From positions 62,001 to 126,000 of the forward strand of contig NZ_JABWTK010000006.1 of assembly GCF_020071995.1 (NCBI RefSeq): 64,000 nt of DNA, given 5' to 3'. The notes below the pieces were generated by a model that worked only from the letters and a program-made list of their open reading frames with translations, was not told where the DNA came from and searched no databases. The position numbers and the translations under genes are program-made. Shown here piece by piece: positions 43,559-53,132 of this stretch (its first letter is position 1; each line of letters starts with the position of its first letter). This DNA is from Planococcus chinensis. Its GTDB lineage: Bacteria > Bacillota > Bacilli > Bacillales_A > Planococcaceae.

Positions 43559-45031
43559 ATTGCTTCCGAATGGTGGAATTCTATTGATTGGTGGTATACA
43601 ATCAGCACATTGTTTTTGATCGCGAATATTGTGCTGGCGTTTTTTGTTCTTTTTATTGAACGTAAAAAACCGTCTTCCAAATGGGCTTGGGTTATGGTTT
43701 TGCTGTTCCTTCCTTTTTTGGGAATGTTGCTGTATCTGTTATTTGGACAGCCCTATAGAAAAAACAAAAAACGCCATGAATCGGATGCTTCAATTTCGAA
43801 TCTTCAAGACCTGACAGAACAGCAGCTGGCAGAAGTTGATGCAGGTTCTTTCGTTTATTCGTCTGTTGTAGCGGAGGACTGGCAGCACCTAGTGCGGATG
43901 AATTTAAGGAGCGAAACCACTCCGTTTTCACAAAACAACCGCCTTCAGATTTTTAATGACGGCAAGCGGAAGTTTGAGGCCTTATTCAACGACATTGAAG
44001 CGGCAAAAATCCATGTACATCTGGAATACTATATTATCAACAATGATGATATTGGAAATCGTCTGCTCAAACTTCTGACGAAGAAAGCGGAGGAAGGCAT
44101 TCAAGTGTTGGTGCTGTATGACGACATCGGTTCAAAGTCGCTGCCCAGAAATTTTTTCAATGCATTTGAACGGGCCGGCGGCAGAACAGCCGCTTCACTC
44201 CCCTCCAAATTGCCTTTTGGAAATCCGCGCGTCAATTACCGGAACCATAGAAAGATAGCGGTCATCGATGGGAAAGTCGGTTATAACGGCGGGTTTAATG
44301 TGGGCGATGAGTATTTGGGCGAAGTCGAAAAGTTTGGGTACTGGCGTGATACGCATCTCCGCATTGAAGGGGATGCCGTACACTCCCTCCAACACTGGTT
44401 TATAAAAGACTGGAATGAAACTTCCAAGAAATATCCGCTTAAACAAGAAAAACATTATTTCCCGCCATTAAAAAATGAGAAAGGTGCGGGGATGCAAGTG
44501 GTCGTCAGCGGTCCGGATGAAGAAATCGATCAAATCAAAAACGGCTATTTGCGAATGATTTCTCAGGCGCGCAAATCGGTTTATATCCAGACGCCTTATC
44601 TAATTCCGGATTTAGGCGTATTGGATGCGCTTTTAACGGCAGCGCTCAGCGGAATTGACGTCCGGATTATGATACCGGATAAACCGGACCATATATTTGT
44701 GTACAGCGCCAGTTTGTCGTTTGCCAGAGAATTGGCGAGATCCGGCGTGAAAATATACGCTTATAATAATGGATTTCTTCACGCCAAAACCGTGGTAGTG
44801 GATGGGAAAGTGGCTTCGATTGGCTCGGCCAATATGGATGTACGCAGTTTTACATTGAATTACGAAGCCAATGTCTTCGTATACGATGAAGAAACGGCAG
44901 AGGATATGGTCCGTCTATTTTTAAACGACAGCAAGCTTTCTCAAGAACTCACTTCTGAATATTTTGAGCAGCTTTCGCTTTTCAAGCGTTTCAGGCTGCA
45001 GGTGGCCCAGTTGGTAGCGCCGATTCTATGA
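43559..45031 (+). CDS. cls: Cardiolipin synthase, apparent ATT start
   Basis: 490 residues. Two N-terminal helices, then two phospholipase-D domains each with an HKD motif: NHRKIAVIDGKVGYNGG and LHAKTVVVDGKVASIGSANM. It joins two phosphatidylglycerols to cardiolipin in the membrane. The first in-frame ATG/GTG/TTG-type codon with sense is TTG 43610, deep in helix 1. Family alignment requires the earlier stretch ASEWWNSIDWWYTISTLF. An excellent AGAAAGGAGG ends eight bases before an in-frame ATT at 43559, so translation most likely starts there. Confidence 0.85.
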   Translation: MASEWWNSIDWWYTISTLFLIANIVLAFFVLFIERKKPSSKWAWVMVLLFLPFLGMLLYLLFGQPYRKNKKRHESDASISNLQDLTEQQLAEVDAGSFVYSSVVAEDWQHLVRMNLRSETTPFSQNNRLQIFNDGKRKFEALFNDIEAAKIHVHLEYYIINNDDIGNRLLKLLTKKAEEGIQVLVLYDDIGSKSLPRNFFNAFERAGGRTAASLPSKLPFGNPRVNYRNHRKIAVIDGKVGYNGGFNVGDEYLGEVEKFGYWRDTHLRIEGDAVHSLQHWFIKDWNETSKKYPLKQEKHYFPPLKNEKGAGMQVVVSGPDEEIDQIKNGYLRMISQARKSVYIQTPYLIPDLGVLDALLTAALSGIDVRIMIPDKPDHIFVYSASLSFARELARSGVKIYAYNNGFLHAKTVVVDGKVASIGSANMDVRSFTLNYEANVFVYDEETAEDMVRLFLNDSKLSQELTSEYFEQLSLFKRFRLQVAQLVAPIL

Positions 45032-45072
45032 GAAAATCACAGTCGATTTGAGTGATGGGACGGAGTGAAGTG

Positions 45073-45471
45073 ATGATTGTTTTTAGCCTCGGCTTTTTAT
45101 TTCAATCAGTGCTGGTTCTCGGAAGTTTGTCGGTGTTCGTTTACTTCTGGAAGAACAAAAAAAGCCAGCCGAAAACGAAATCTGTTCTGGCCGGTTCAGC
45201 TTTGGTTTTAATGATCAGTTTGTATTTTTTTGTGCTCAGTTCTTTGGACTTTATTCATCTGTTGTCTGGAAATGCCGAAACGGCGAAAGGAGAATGCATC
45301 TGGACACATTATGACGGCGGGAAAAATTCATGGGTAGAGTTCACTGTCGGCGGGCTTGCTCTCCAAACAGGGACCAATGATTTTCCCGAAATCGAAGAAG
45401 GCAGTTTTTCATGTGAAGCAAAATATCTGCCCTATACGAAAAAAGTGATTGAAATCCAGGTGCACGACTGA
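45073..45471 (+). CDS. Hypothetical membrane protein, 132 aa
   Basis: ATG 45073 follows GGAGTGAAGTG; ATG 45052 would add seven residues. Two helices (about 5-25 and 38-60), then an outside-facing domain of some 70 residues with two cysteines (GECIWTHY and SFSCEAKY) that could form a disulfide. Follows the cardiolipin synthase gene by about 40 bases and may share its transcript. Unrecognised. Confidence 0.6.
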   Translation: MIVFSLGFLFQSVLVLGSLSVFVYFWKNKKSQPKTKSVLAGSALVLMISLYFFVLSSLDFIHLLSGNAETAKGECIWTHYDGGKNSWVEFTVGGLALQTGTNDFPEIEEGSFSCEAKYLPYTKKVIEIQVHD

Positions 45472-45554
45472 GTTGGCAAGCAAACTGGTGCGCATGTTTG
45501 TGCTTAAAGGGCAAACAGGAAGCGGTGCATCAAACAAAAGGAAGTGAGAAGCCA

Positions 45555-45629
45555 ATGGCAAGTCAGAGAATAAGCGCAGCCGGTAAGTTACCTGGAAAAA
45601 TTTCAGCAAAAGAATTGAACATTGTTTAA
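45555..45629 (+). CDS. Possible 24-aa peptide
   Basis: Frame MASQRISAAGKLPGKISAKE... preceded by AAAGGAAGTGAG. Basic and non-hydrophobic. The roughly 285-base gap between 45471 and 45757 holds nothing else I can support; this ORF may be chance. Confidence 0.25.
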   Translation: MASQRISAAGKLPGKISAKELNIV

Positions 45630-45756
45630 ATGAAAAGGAATAGCCATTCTATATTGAGTTTTGAAGTACAGAAGGTTTGGGGCTTATTTTCAATCCACTA
45701 TTGTTTTCCTTTCTATAAACTGGTAATATTTTTTATCATAAGTAGGAGGAAAGACA

Positions 45757-46053
45757 TTGGTCAAATTACTTTATTTTATAACAACAATTACCATACTGGC
45801 ATTGGTAAACTTCATATCGTCTTCATATTTTCATCTTAGTTTTATTGATTTAGCATTGCCGGTCGGCGTTCTTGGCATTCTTGCAACTGCGCCAAACAAT
45901 TTTTTAACTGATTATTTTAATAGCCAGCCGTATATGGAAGTTGAACCTGAACGGCATGCAAAATTCGGCAAAGCCCCAATTTTTGCTTCTAGTGCCTATA
46001 CATTGTATGCAGTCGTTTTTATCTTCATTTATTATCGAAGCTACTTTTTTTAG
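45757..46053 (+). CDS. Small membrane protein, 98 aa, unknown
   Basis: TTG start with AGTAGGAGGAAAGACA upstream. Three hydrophobic segments (about residues 3-20, 27-45 and 76-96) with a polar stretch between the last two (SQPYMEVEPERHAKFGKAP). Unrecognised. It lies upstream of the thrS leader but is separated by the leader promoter. Confidence 0.6.
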   Translation: MVKLLYFITTITILALVNFISSSYFHLSFIDLALPVGVLGILATAPNNFLTDYFNSQPYMEVEPERHAKFGKAPIFASSAYTLYAVVFIFIYYRSYFF

Positions 46054-46183
46054 ATTTTTGTATTCTTGTTCAATGCTAAAGTTTTAAAAAAATATACGCT
46101 CATTTTAAACCTGTATTTCCACTGTGCTGTTTATTGTTATAAGTGATGATGTTTAGAGCATTTCTTGATTATTAAAATTCTAT

Positions 46184-46212
46184 TTGACAAAAAATGGAGC
46201 GCCGATTATATT
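46184..46212 (+). promoter_or_regulatory. SigA promoter of thrS
   Basis: TTGACA, 17 bases, TATATT, about 20 bases before the first T-box leader. Near-consensus. Confidence 0.8.
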
Positions 46213-46229
46213 AAGTAAAAGATATTTTA

Positions 46230-46484
46230 AGTGCGATGACGAGGACATGAATTTTCCGGACAGTTGACAGAGAGGAAAGCAAAGCTGAAAGCTTTCTAAC
46301 TTGAATGGATCACTTTACCGCCTCTGAGCCGTACAGGTGAAATGAACAGTAGCCTGTGCCGCAGAAGCTGCGATAAAGCCGAAACAGAGCCATTAGCAGT
46401 TGCATGCAAACGCTGATGGGAAGCTGGGTGGAACCACGGGTCCAAAACACACTCGTCCCTTTATCGGGATGCGTGTGTTTTTTT
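46230..46484 (+). ncRNA. T-box leader 1 of thrS
   Basis: Contains the T-box GGGTGGAACCACGGG (46426-46440), the preceding AGCCGAAACAGAGCC region, and a terminator ACACACTCGTCCC / GGGATGCGTGTGT with T-run. A TCACT stretch aligned with TCACC in leader 2 is the probable specifier position (Thr codon ACT). Confidence 0.93.
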
Positions 46485-46499
46485 ATGCCATTGAATAAA

Positions 46500-46757
46500 G
46501 AATGCCATGACAAGGACACGGATTTCTCTTAACGGTTTACAGAGAAGGAAAGCAGAGCTGAAAGCTTCCTAACGCTGCAGAGAAAGTCACCCCCTTAGAG
46601 CAGTACCCGTGAACCACCAGTAGCGGATACCGCAGAAGCTGCGATAAAGCTGAAACAGAGCCGCCGTCTTTTGTTAGTGGAAGTTGGCGGGAAGCTGGGT
46701 GGAACCACGGGTTTAAAACACACTCGTCCCTATTTAGGGATGCGTGTGTTTTTTTAT
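46500..46757 (+). ncRNA. T-box leader 2 of thrS
   Basis: A second full leader with stem I elements (AGAGAAGGAAAGCAGAGCTG), T-box GGGTGGAACCACGGG (46698-46712) and its own terminator (46717-46756). The likely specifier is ACC in GTCACCCCC. It differs from leader 1 in stem loops but is clearly a duplicate. Confidence 0.93.
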
Positions 46758-46778
46758 TCTAAAAAAGGGGTGTTCAGG

Positions 46779-48725
46779 ATGAGCAGAAAAGACGTGAAGG
46801 TCAAGTTTCCAAACGGTGGACAAAAGAGTTTCGAACAAGGGATATCGCTGAAGGAAGTTGCGGAATCCATCAGTTCCAGTCTGAAAAAGAAATCGGTCGC
46901 AGCGATCGTAAACGGTTCAGCTATGGATCTTCAAAGAACGGTTGAAAGTGACGCGGAAATTAACTTTGTAGACTTGCATTCACCCGAAGGCGTTGAAATT
47001 ATGCGGCATTCGGCGGCCCATATTATGGCCCAGGCTGTCAAAAGGCTTTACGGAAAAGTGAATTTTGGTGTGGGACCGGTGATCGACAACGGCTTCTACT
47101 ACGATTTCGACTTGCCGCATTCGCTGTCGGAACTGGACTTGGAAAAGATCGAAAAAGAGATGAAAAGGATTGTTTCGGAAAACGTGAAGATTGAACGGCA
47201 AGAAGTGCCACGGGAGGAAGCAGAAGAGATATTCAGAGAAGATCCATTGAAATTGGAATTGCTGGCGGATATTCCGCAAGAAGAAGCCATAACTGTGTAC
47301 CGGCAAGGCGAGTTTGCTGATTTATGCCGCGGGCCGCATGTTCCGTCCACTCATTTTTTGAAAGCTTTTAAACTTACTCATGTTTCCGGTGCCTACTGGC
47401 GCGGCGACAGCAGCAACCAAATGCTGCAGCGGGTATATGGTGTGGCTTTTGCCGAACAAAGCGAATTGGACGCGTATTTCCATGGGCTTGAAGAAGCGCA
47501 GAAACGGAATCACCGCAAACTCGGGAACGAATTGGAGCTGTTCATGTTTTCAGAAGAAGCGCCGGGCATGCCGTTCTATTTGCCGAACGGCCATGTGGTT
47601 CGCAATGAGCTGGAACAATTTTTGCGCGGGCTGCAGCAATTTTACGATTACCAGGAGGTCCGGACTCCCATCATGATGAACCGGCGGCTTTGGGAAAATT
47701 CAGGGCACTGGGAACATTACAAAGAAAACATGTATTTCTCCGAAGTCGATGACCAGGCGTTCGCACTGAAGCCGATGAACTGCCCTGGCCATATGCTGAT
47801 ATTCAAGGATAAGCTCCATTCCTACCGGGAACTTCCCATCCGGCTGTCGGAGTTCGGCCAGGTCCACCGCCATGAGTTCAGCGGGGCTTTGAACGGCATG
47901 CTTCGCGTCCGGGCATTCTGCCAGGACGATGCACACCTTTTCGTAAGGCCGGATCAGATTGAGCAAGAAATTACAGCCGCCTTGAAATTGATCAATGAAG
48001 TTTATTCGGCTTTCGGTTTCGAGTATGCCATCGAATTGTCCACTCGGCCGGAGAAGTACATGGGAGATGAAAAACTTTGGGAGGAAGCGGAAGGAGCTTT
48101 GACAAACGTCTTGGACAAACTGGGCTATGACTACCGCATCAATGAAGGCGACGGTGCTTTTTATGGACCTAAGATTGATATCCATATTAAAGATGCGTTG
48201 AACCGGAGCCATCAATGTGCGACAGTCCAATTGGATTACCAAATGCCGGAGAAGTTTGATCTATCTTACATCGATGCCGGCAACCAGAAAGTGCGGCCGG
48301 TTGTCATTCACCGTGCTGTATTCGGATCGATTGACCGTTTTCTCGGGATTCTGATCGAGCATTTCGGCGGCGCATTCCCTGTCTGGCTGGCGCCTGTCCA
48401 AGTCCAGGTCATTGCTGTTTCAAACGAGCACCATATGGAATATGCAGAAGAAGTCCGGATGGCTTTAAAGAAAGCAGGCATCCGGGTGAACCTGGATGGG
48501 CGCAATGAAAAGCTCGGCTATAAAATGAGGGATGCCCAAATGAAGAAAATCCCTTTCATCCTGGTCGTCGGGGATAATGAAAAAGACAGCGGGAAAGTAA
48601 ATGTCCGCTCTCGCGGAAATGTGGAATCAAGTGCAATGGCTGTCGAAGAATTAATTCAGCAAGTGACGGCTTTAGCCCAATCAAAAAGCTTATACGTCAA
48701 GCAGGAGCAGCCTGAGTTTCATTAA
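46779..48725 (+). CDS. thrS: Threonyl-tRNA synthetase
   Basis: 648 residues: TGS domain (1-62), editing domain with RHSAAHIMAQAV and DLCRGPHVPST, class II catalytic core (MNCPGHMLIFK, motif 2 GQVHRHEFSGALNGMLRVR, motif 3 VIHRAVFGSIDRFLGIL) and the anticodon-binding domain (about 540-640). The zinc ligands Cys and His in MNCPGH, with later His residues, are present. AAAGGGGTG precedes ATG 46779; the frame runs open through leader 2 to 46671 but that part is RNA leader. Controlled by two T-boxes responding to uncharged tRNA-Thr. Confidence 0.97.
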   Translation: MSRKDVKVKFPNGGQKSFEQGISLKEVAESISSSLKKKSVAAIVNGSAMDLQRTVESDAEINFVDLHSPEGVEIMRHSAAHIMAQAVKRLYGKVNFGVGPVIDNGFYYDFDLPHSLSELDLEKIEKEMKRIVSENVKIERQEVPREEAEEIFREDPLKLELLADIPQEEAITVYRQGEFADLCRGPHVPSTHFLKAFKLTHVSGAYWRGDSSNQMLQRVYGVAFAEQSELDAYFHGLEEAQKRNHRKLGNELELFMFSEEAPGMPFYLPNGHVVRNELEQFLRGLQQFYDYQEVRTPIMMNRRLWENSGHWEHYKENMYFSEVDDQAFALKPMNCPGHMLIFKDKLHSYRELPIRLSEFGQVHRHEFSGALNGMLRVRAFCQDDAHLFVRPDQIEQEITAALKLINEVYSAFGFEYAIELSTRPEKYMGDEKLWEEAEGALTNVLDKLGYDYRINEGDGAFYGPKIDIHIKDALNRSHQCATVQLDYQMPEKFDLSYIDAGNQKVRPVVIHRAVFGSIDRFLGILIEHFGGAFPVWLAPVQVQVIAVSNEHHMEYAEEVRMALKKAGIRVNLDGRNEKLGYKMRDAQMKKIPFILVVGDNEKDSGKVNVRSRGNVESSAMAVEELIQQVTALAQSKSLYVKQEQPEFH

Positions 48726-48771
48726 ATATTGATTGATGATTTTTTAAGCTCTGGATATGCCTATTGAAGAT

Positions 48772-48812
48772 GAGGATTTCCTCTAAAAAAAGATGGAAAT
48801 CCTCTTTTTTTG
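48772..48812 (+). terminator. Terminator after thrS
   Basis: GAGGATTTCC pairs with GGAAATCCTC, loop of A-rich bases, then seven Ts. Confidence 0.9.
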
Positions 48813-48851
48813 AGGTTTATAATAAAAAAATAAGGGAATTCAGAATATTAA

Positions 48852-48864
48852 GAACATATGTTCC
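48852..48864. promoter_or_regulatory. LexA (DinR)-like box upstream of DrrAB-type exporter
   Basis: GAACATATGTTCC fits the Bacillus SOS box CGAACRNRYGTTYC at all positions except the first base (A for C). It lies 64 bases before the ATPase start. Confidence 0.45.
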
Positions 48865-48927
48865 GTTTAGGGATTTTCAATTTACATATTGCTGCGCCAA
48901 TAGACCAAACAAATGGAGAAGGTGAGA

Positions 48928-49929
48928 ATGTTGGAATCTGCAAAGCAGTTGCCCAGACCAGACTTCCTGGCCATTGAAGCAAAAGGTCTTGTGAAAATTT
49001 ACGGAAAGCAGCGCGCCGTTGATGGAGTGGATTTAGCCATTCCTAAAGGAATGGTTTACGGATTTTTGGGGCCGAATGGTGCGGGAAAAACAACGACCAT
49101 CCGCATGCTGGCCACATTATTAAAGCCAGATGCTGGAGTCGCCCATGTTCTTGGCCATGACCTCGGCAAGGAAAATGATGAAATCAGAAGCCGCATCAGC
49201 TTGACTGGACAGTACGCATCGATTGATGAAGATTTGACGGGGATGGAAAACCTCACCATGATGGCGAAACTGATGGGCTATAGCCGTCGGGAAGCAAAAG
49301 CGCGGGCAAGTGAATTATTGAAAGCTTTTGGGTTGGAAGAAGCCGCCAAACGCCAAGTGAAAAAATATTCAGGAGGAATGCGCCGCCGCATTGATATTGC
49401 TGCGAGTATCGTTGTAACGCCGGATTTGCTGTTTCTGGACGAACCGACCAGCGGCCTGGATCCGAGAAGCCGCAACCAGGTTTGGGATATTGTCCGCATG
49501 CTTGTCGGTTTAGGGACGACGGTGCTGCTGACTACTCAATACTTAGAAGAAGCGGATCAGTTGGCTGACCGGATTGCCGTTATCAATAAAGGGAAAATCA
49601 TTGCTGAAGGGACAAGCAGTGAACTGAAAGCCGCCGTGGGCAGCGGCACATTGAATATACAGCTCATCCATCCGGAGGACCGTATAAGGGCAGTGAAGCT
49701 GCTCCAAGAAAAGATGTCAACAAGCGTCCACCATTCCGGGGATGCTGCATCAGTGACTGCACAAATCAATGACCCGGCCCTTGTCGCTGAAGCCGTAAGT
49801 GAACTGGCAAGAGAAGGAATAGCCATCAGTGACTTTTCATTCGGTAGACCCAGTCTTGATGAAGTCTTTCTTTCCTTGACCGGGCATAGTGCTGAAGGAG
49901 AAGCGGATGCTGAGGAGGAGACATCATGA
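48928..49929 (+). CDS. DrrA-type ABC exporter ATPase
   Basis: 333 residues. Walker [11 protein letters not shown]-loop [17 protein letters not shown] (typical of the daunorubicin-resistance family), signature [14 protein letters not shown], Walker [13 protein letters not shown], and [14 protein letters not shown] where Gln stands for the usual switch His, again typical of DrrA. ATG 48928 has GGAGAAGGTGAG just upstream; ATG 48913 is the alternative. Its stop overlaps the permease start (ATGA). A drug exporter is likely; the drug is unknown. Confidence 0.9.
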   Translation: MLESAKQLPRPDFLAIEAKGLVKIYGKQRAVDGVDLAIPKGMVYGFLGPNGAGKTTTIRMLATLLKPDAGVAHVLGHDLGKENDEIRSRISLTGQYASIDEDLTGMENLTMMAKLMGYSRREAKARASELLKAFGLEEAAKRQVKKYSGGMRRRIDIAASIVVTPDLLFLDEPTSGLDPRSRNQVWDIVRMLVGLGTTVLLTTQYLEEADQLADRIAVINKGKIIAEGTSSELKAAVGSGTLNIQLIHPEDRIRAVKLLQEKMSTSVHHSGDAASVTAQINDPALVAEAVSELAREGIAISDFSFGRPSLDEVFLSLTGHSAEGEADAEEETS

Positions 49930-50768
49930 CGGATTACATCGAACAAGATGCTTCAAGAACAGTAGAGTTTCCCTTGTCTGAAACCATAGCTTCAAGCAAA
50001 CGCCCTGCTCGCCCTACCGTATTATCGACCATTGGAGCTTTCGCCACTCGTGCATTATTGCGCATTAAACATGTGCCGGAGCAGATGTTTGATGTGACGT
50101 TATTTCCCGTTGTTTTCCTGCTTATGTTCACGTATTTATTCGGCGGCGCCATTGCGGGTTCAACCGCTGAATACCTTCAATTCCTGCTGCCGGGGATTCT
50201 GGTCATGACCGTGTCGCAGATTACGATGTACACCGGCATTGATCTGAACAACGATATCCGTAAAGGCATTTTTGACCGCTTCCGCACTTTGCCGATCTGG
50301 CTGCCTGCTGCGTTGATCGGGGCATTGCTGGTTGATGTCATCCGCTATTCCATCGCTTCTATTATCATGATTGGCCTTGGTTTGCTTCTTGGATTCCGGC
50401 CGGAAGGCGGATTGATCGGTGTACTTGGTGCTCTTGTATTAATTCTCATTTTCTCATTCAGTTTTTCATGGATTTGGACAGCTTTCGGATTGATTGTTCG
50501 CTCCGAAAAATCATTGATGATGCTCAGCTTTCTGGTCATGATGCCATTGACCTTTATCAGCAATGTCTTTGTGGACCCGTCCACGTTGCCATCCTGGCTG
50601 CAAGGTTTTGTAAATGTAAATCCGATTTCCATCCTTGCCACGGCCGTCCGCGGGTTTATGCATGGAACGGTAACGGCCGAACAAATCATTTGGGTGCTGA
50701 TTGTTTCGGTGATCCTGACTGCCATCTTTGCGCCGTTCACGATGTATTTGTATCGGAATAAAGAATAG
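49926..50768 (+). CDS. DrrB-type ABC-2 permease
   Basis: 280 residues, six helices of the ABC-2 fold, with [33 protein letters not shown] and [20 protein letters not shown] typical of DrrB/ABC-2 permeases. An N-terminal cytoplasmic stretch of about 50 residues precedes helix 1. Overlaps its ATPase gene by four bases; a terminator follows. Confidence 0.9.
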   Translation: MTDYIEQDASRTVEFPLSETIASSKRPARPTVLSTIGAFATRALLRIKHVPEQMFDVTLFPVVFLLMFTYLFGGAIAGSTAEYLQFLLPGILVMTVSQITMYTGIDLNNDIRKGIFDRFRTLPIWLPAALIGALLVDVIRYSIASIIMIGLGLLLGFRPEGGLIGVLGALVLILIFSFSFSWIWTAFGLIVRSEKSLMMLSFLVMMPLTFISNVFVDPSTLPSWLQGFVNVNPISILATAVRGFMHGTVTAEQIIWVLIVSVILTAIFAPFTMYLYRNKE

Positions 50769-50822
50769 GGAAGCAGACGGCTATCGGGATTAAAGCAAGT
50801 TGATGTCAGCTACCTAAAGAAC

Positions 50823-50858
50823 AAAAGCTCAGGCATAAAATTATGTCTGAGCTTTTTT
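50823..50858 (+). terminator. Terminator after the DrrAB-like operon
   Basis: AAAGCTCAG(G)CATAA pairs with TTATG(T)CTGAGCTTT, then a T-run. Confidence 0.85.
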
Positions 50859-50956
50859 ATTTTTGTCACAATTTAAGGAAAATTAACGCCAGCCCCTTAA
50901 TGAAGGATTGATTTTTTAAAAGGATAAGCGTAGAATTCCAAAAGTGGTCAATAAAA

Positions 50957-50976
50957 AGTACTTTAATTAAAGTACT
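50957..50976. promoter_or_regulatory. Perfect 20-bp palindrome, probable operator
   Basis: AGTACTTTAATTAAAGTACT is fully self-complementary and continues into a second TTAATTAAA. It lies 40 bases before a permease-padR operon, in the promoter region. The PadR-like regulator encoded by the operon is the likely ligand. Confidence 0.6.
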
Positions 50977-51015
50977 TTAATTAAAATAAAATTCGATGTT
51001 GAAAGAAGGAAAACG

Positions 51016-52206
51016 ATGATGAAGTTTACACAGTTTTTAAAAACAAAAGGAGCCATTGCGTCCATTTTCATGGGAATCTTTTATGCGGTCGCCATGCTTG
51101 GCATCTTTATCCCCGGTTATTCGGCTATCCCAAATAATATCGATCAAATGCCGATTGCTATGGTCAACGATGACAGCGGCCAGTACGGTACAATGATTTC
51201 AGAACAGCTGACGGAAAAACTGCCCTTCAAAGAAATCGAAACAGGTTTGACCAATAAGCAGGCAACCGAACAATTGGAAAAAAACATGCTGGCATTGGTT
51301 ATCCATATTCCTGAATCTTTTTCGGCTGATATGCAAAACGGAGAAACTTCTTCCAGCATTGATTTTACAACGAACGGGGCCAGCTCCACAGTCGTTTCAT
51401 CTACCATGACGTCAATTGTCAATCAGATTAACATACAATTAAGCAACCAATTATCGACTCAAACTGCACAAGGGGTTTTGATGAACTTGAACATCCCGGA
51501 AGCGCAAGCCACAGAGATGGCGGAAATAATTGAAACGGCTTATGTAGGAAATATGGTCACCATCAACGAAGTTCCTGCAGGCATGCACAATAATATGCTG
51601 CCGATGTTCTTGACGATGGCCGGCTATACAGGAGCGATGATCGGCGCGATGCAATTGGTCTCCGCATTCCGGGAAAGCCGCGGCAAAGCGAGCAAGACGC
51701 GCCTGTTCCTGTATGTTCAATTAACTGCCTTGTTAATCGCTGTGGTGTCCTCAGTAATCGGTGTCAGTGTCGCCTACTTGGTGAGCAGCCACGGAGCAGA
51801 AATGTTCGCAGGCCTTGCCGCCCAGCAAGTTTTGAATTATATGGTCTGCTTTAACTTCACGGCAATCACGATTTTCCTTTTGGGTGAAGGCGGCATGGTT
51901 TTGAACTTGCCGATTCTTTTGATCCAAACATTGGCGAATGGTGCGACCATGCCGCGGGACATGATGTATTTGCCATATGAATGGATGAGTTACATTTCGC
52001 CGATGTATTATTCGGTCCAGGCCTACATGGCAAACTTATACGGCAGTGTGAGTGCTGAGCCGTTCCAAGTAATGATGGCAACAATTGGCGGTGCAGCTTT
52101 AATCATCAACATCCTGATTGTGGCCTTGTTCCACAAACCGGTTCCAGTTGCAGAGGCAGAAGCAAAGGCAGACACTGTGCCGGCTTCGGCTGAAATCACG
52201 GTCTAA
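51016..52206 (+). CDS. YhgE/Pip-like ABC-2 permease
   Basis: 396 residues. Helix 1 (about 13-34) is followed by a large extracellular domain (PIAMVNDDSGQYGTMISEQL and onward to about 185) and five more helices, the YhgE/Pip arrangement. The C-terminus PVPVAEAEAKADTVPASAEI is low complexity. No ATPase is nearby, which is also usual for this group. GAAGGAAAACG precedes the ATG. Probably exports a hydrophobic compound and is controlled by the PadR-like protein downstream. Confidence 0.83.
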   Translation: MMKFTQFLKTKGAIASIFMGIFYAVAMLGIFIPGYSAIPNNIDQMPIAMVNDDSGQYGTMISEQLTEKLPFKEIETGLTNKQATEQLEKNMLALVIHIPESFSADMQNGETSSSIDFTTNGASSTVVSSTMTSIVNQINIQLSNQLSTQTAQGVLMNLNIPEAQATEMAEIIETAYVGNMVTINEVPAGMHNNMLPMFLTMAGYTGAMIGAMQLVSAFRESRGKASKTRLFLYVQLTALLIAVVSSVIGVSVAYLVSSHGAEMFAGLAAQQVLNYMVCFNFTAITIFLLGEGGMVLNLPILLIQTLANGATMPRDMMYLPYEWMSYISPMYYSVQAYMANLYGSVSAEPFQVMMATIGGAALIINILIVALFHKPVPVAEAEAKADTVPASAEITV

Positions 52207-52249
52207 AACTGCTACAATGGGCTTAAGTCCCGCTGAAGGAGCAAACCTT

Positions 52250-52789
52250 ATGTCCATCCAAATATACATTTTGAGCAAATTGATTGAAGGAAATAATTAT
52301 CCGTATGAATTGAAACGGCAGCTTTCAGAACCGATACCATTTGATGAGTTCACAGGGCTTACGGAAAGCAAGCTTTATTACCATTTTGATTCGCTGGCGA
52401 AAAAAGGATTAATCGAGGTCGTGGAAATCGTCAAAGAAGAACACCGCCCGGATAAACAAGTATTCGCCATCACTGAAAAAGGCCGGAAGGAACTGCCTGA
52501 AAAAATATACAAGCTGTTCGAAAACACAACAGAGATCAACGAAATGATGGTCGGCCTTGTTAACCTGAAACATGTGGACTGTGAACGGATCGTCAATACC
52601 TTGGAAGAGAAGCTGCAAAAACATAAAGAGAAATGGGAGCTCATCAGAGATTCTGCAAACCAACTGAATGTCGACGGCTCAAAACAAGGATTGGTTGACT
52701 TTATCTCCGACTATTCCATAAGCAAGTCGAAACAAACCGAGCAGTGGTTAGAAGAATTGATCGAGCGGATCCAGAATCATAAGTTGTAA
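52250..52789 (+). CDS. PadR-family transcriptional regulator
   Basis: 179 residues from ATG 52250 (GAAGGAGCAAACCTT upstream; longer frame into the permease gene rejected). Winged-helix domain: LSKLIEGNNYPYELKRQL, LTESKLYYHFDSLAKKGLIE, DKQVFAITEKGRKEL; then a C-terminal helical dimer domain. Lies 43 bases after the permease and probably represses both through the palindrome at 50957. Confidence 0.87.
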   Translation: MSIQIYILSKLIEGNNYPYELKRQLSEPIPFDEFTGLTESKLYYHFDSLAKKGLIEVVEIVKEEHRPDKQVFAITEKGRKELPEKIYKLFENTTEINEMMVGLVNLKHVDCERIVNTLEEKLQKHKEKWELIRDSANQLNVDGSKQGLVDFISDYSISKSKQTEQWLEELIERIQNHKL

Positions 52790-52821
52790 TGCGTGCAGAC
52801 AAATAAAAAATGCAGAATAAG

Positions 52822-52855
52822 AAGCCGGCTGATTTCAACAATCAGCCGGCTTTTT
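52822..52855 (+). terminator. Terminator after padR-like gene
   Basis: AAGCCGGCTGATT pairs perfectly with AATCAGCCGGCTT, loop TCAAC, then Ts. The following 270 bases up to 53133 hold no gene I can support. Confidence 0.92.
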
Positions 52856-53132
52856 CGATTAGGCAGCCGCTTTTCCGGCTTAGGCTGCAGGCAATTTTCT
52901 TATAACAAATCAGGCAATCGGCTCCATGGGATTTCTTTTATCCCGGTAGCCATTTGCTATCGCAACACAGGGATTCTGTTGTTTTATCATATCTCTTTTA
53001 TAAAGATTTAAAAGTGAGAAACCGAATATTTTGAAACTTATTCCACATTTTCCAGTATAATAAGAGTAAGTTATTGGAAACGGATAGACAGCAGAAATAG
53101 GAGACTTTTGAATAGAAGGGGCGTAGCGTTGG

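Noticed and set aside
46671..46778. Upstream extension of the thrS reading frame
   Set aside because: These codons fall inside the second T-box leader and its terminator. ATG 46779 has a ribosome site and starts exactly at the TGS domain.
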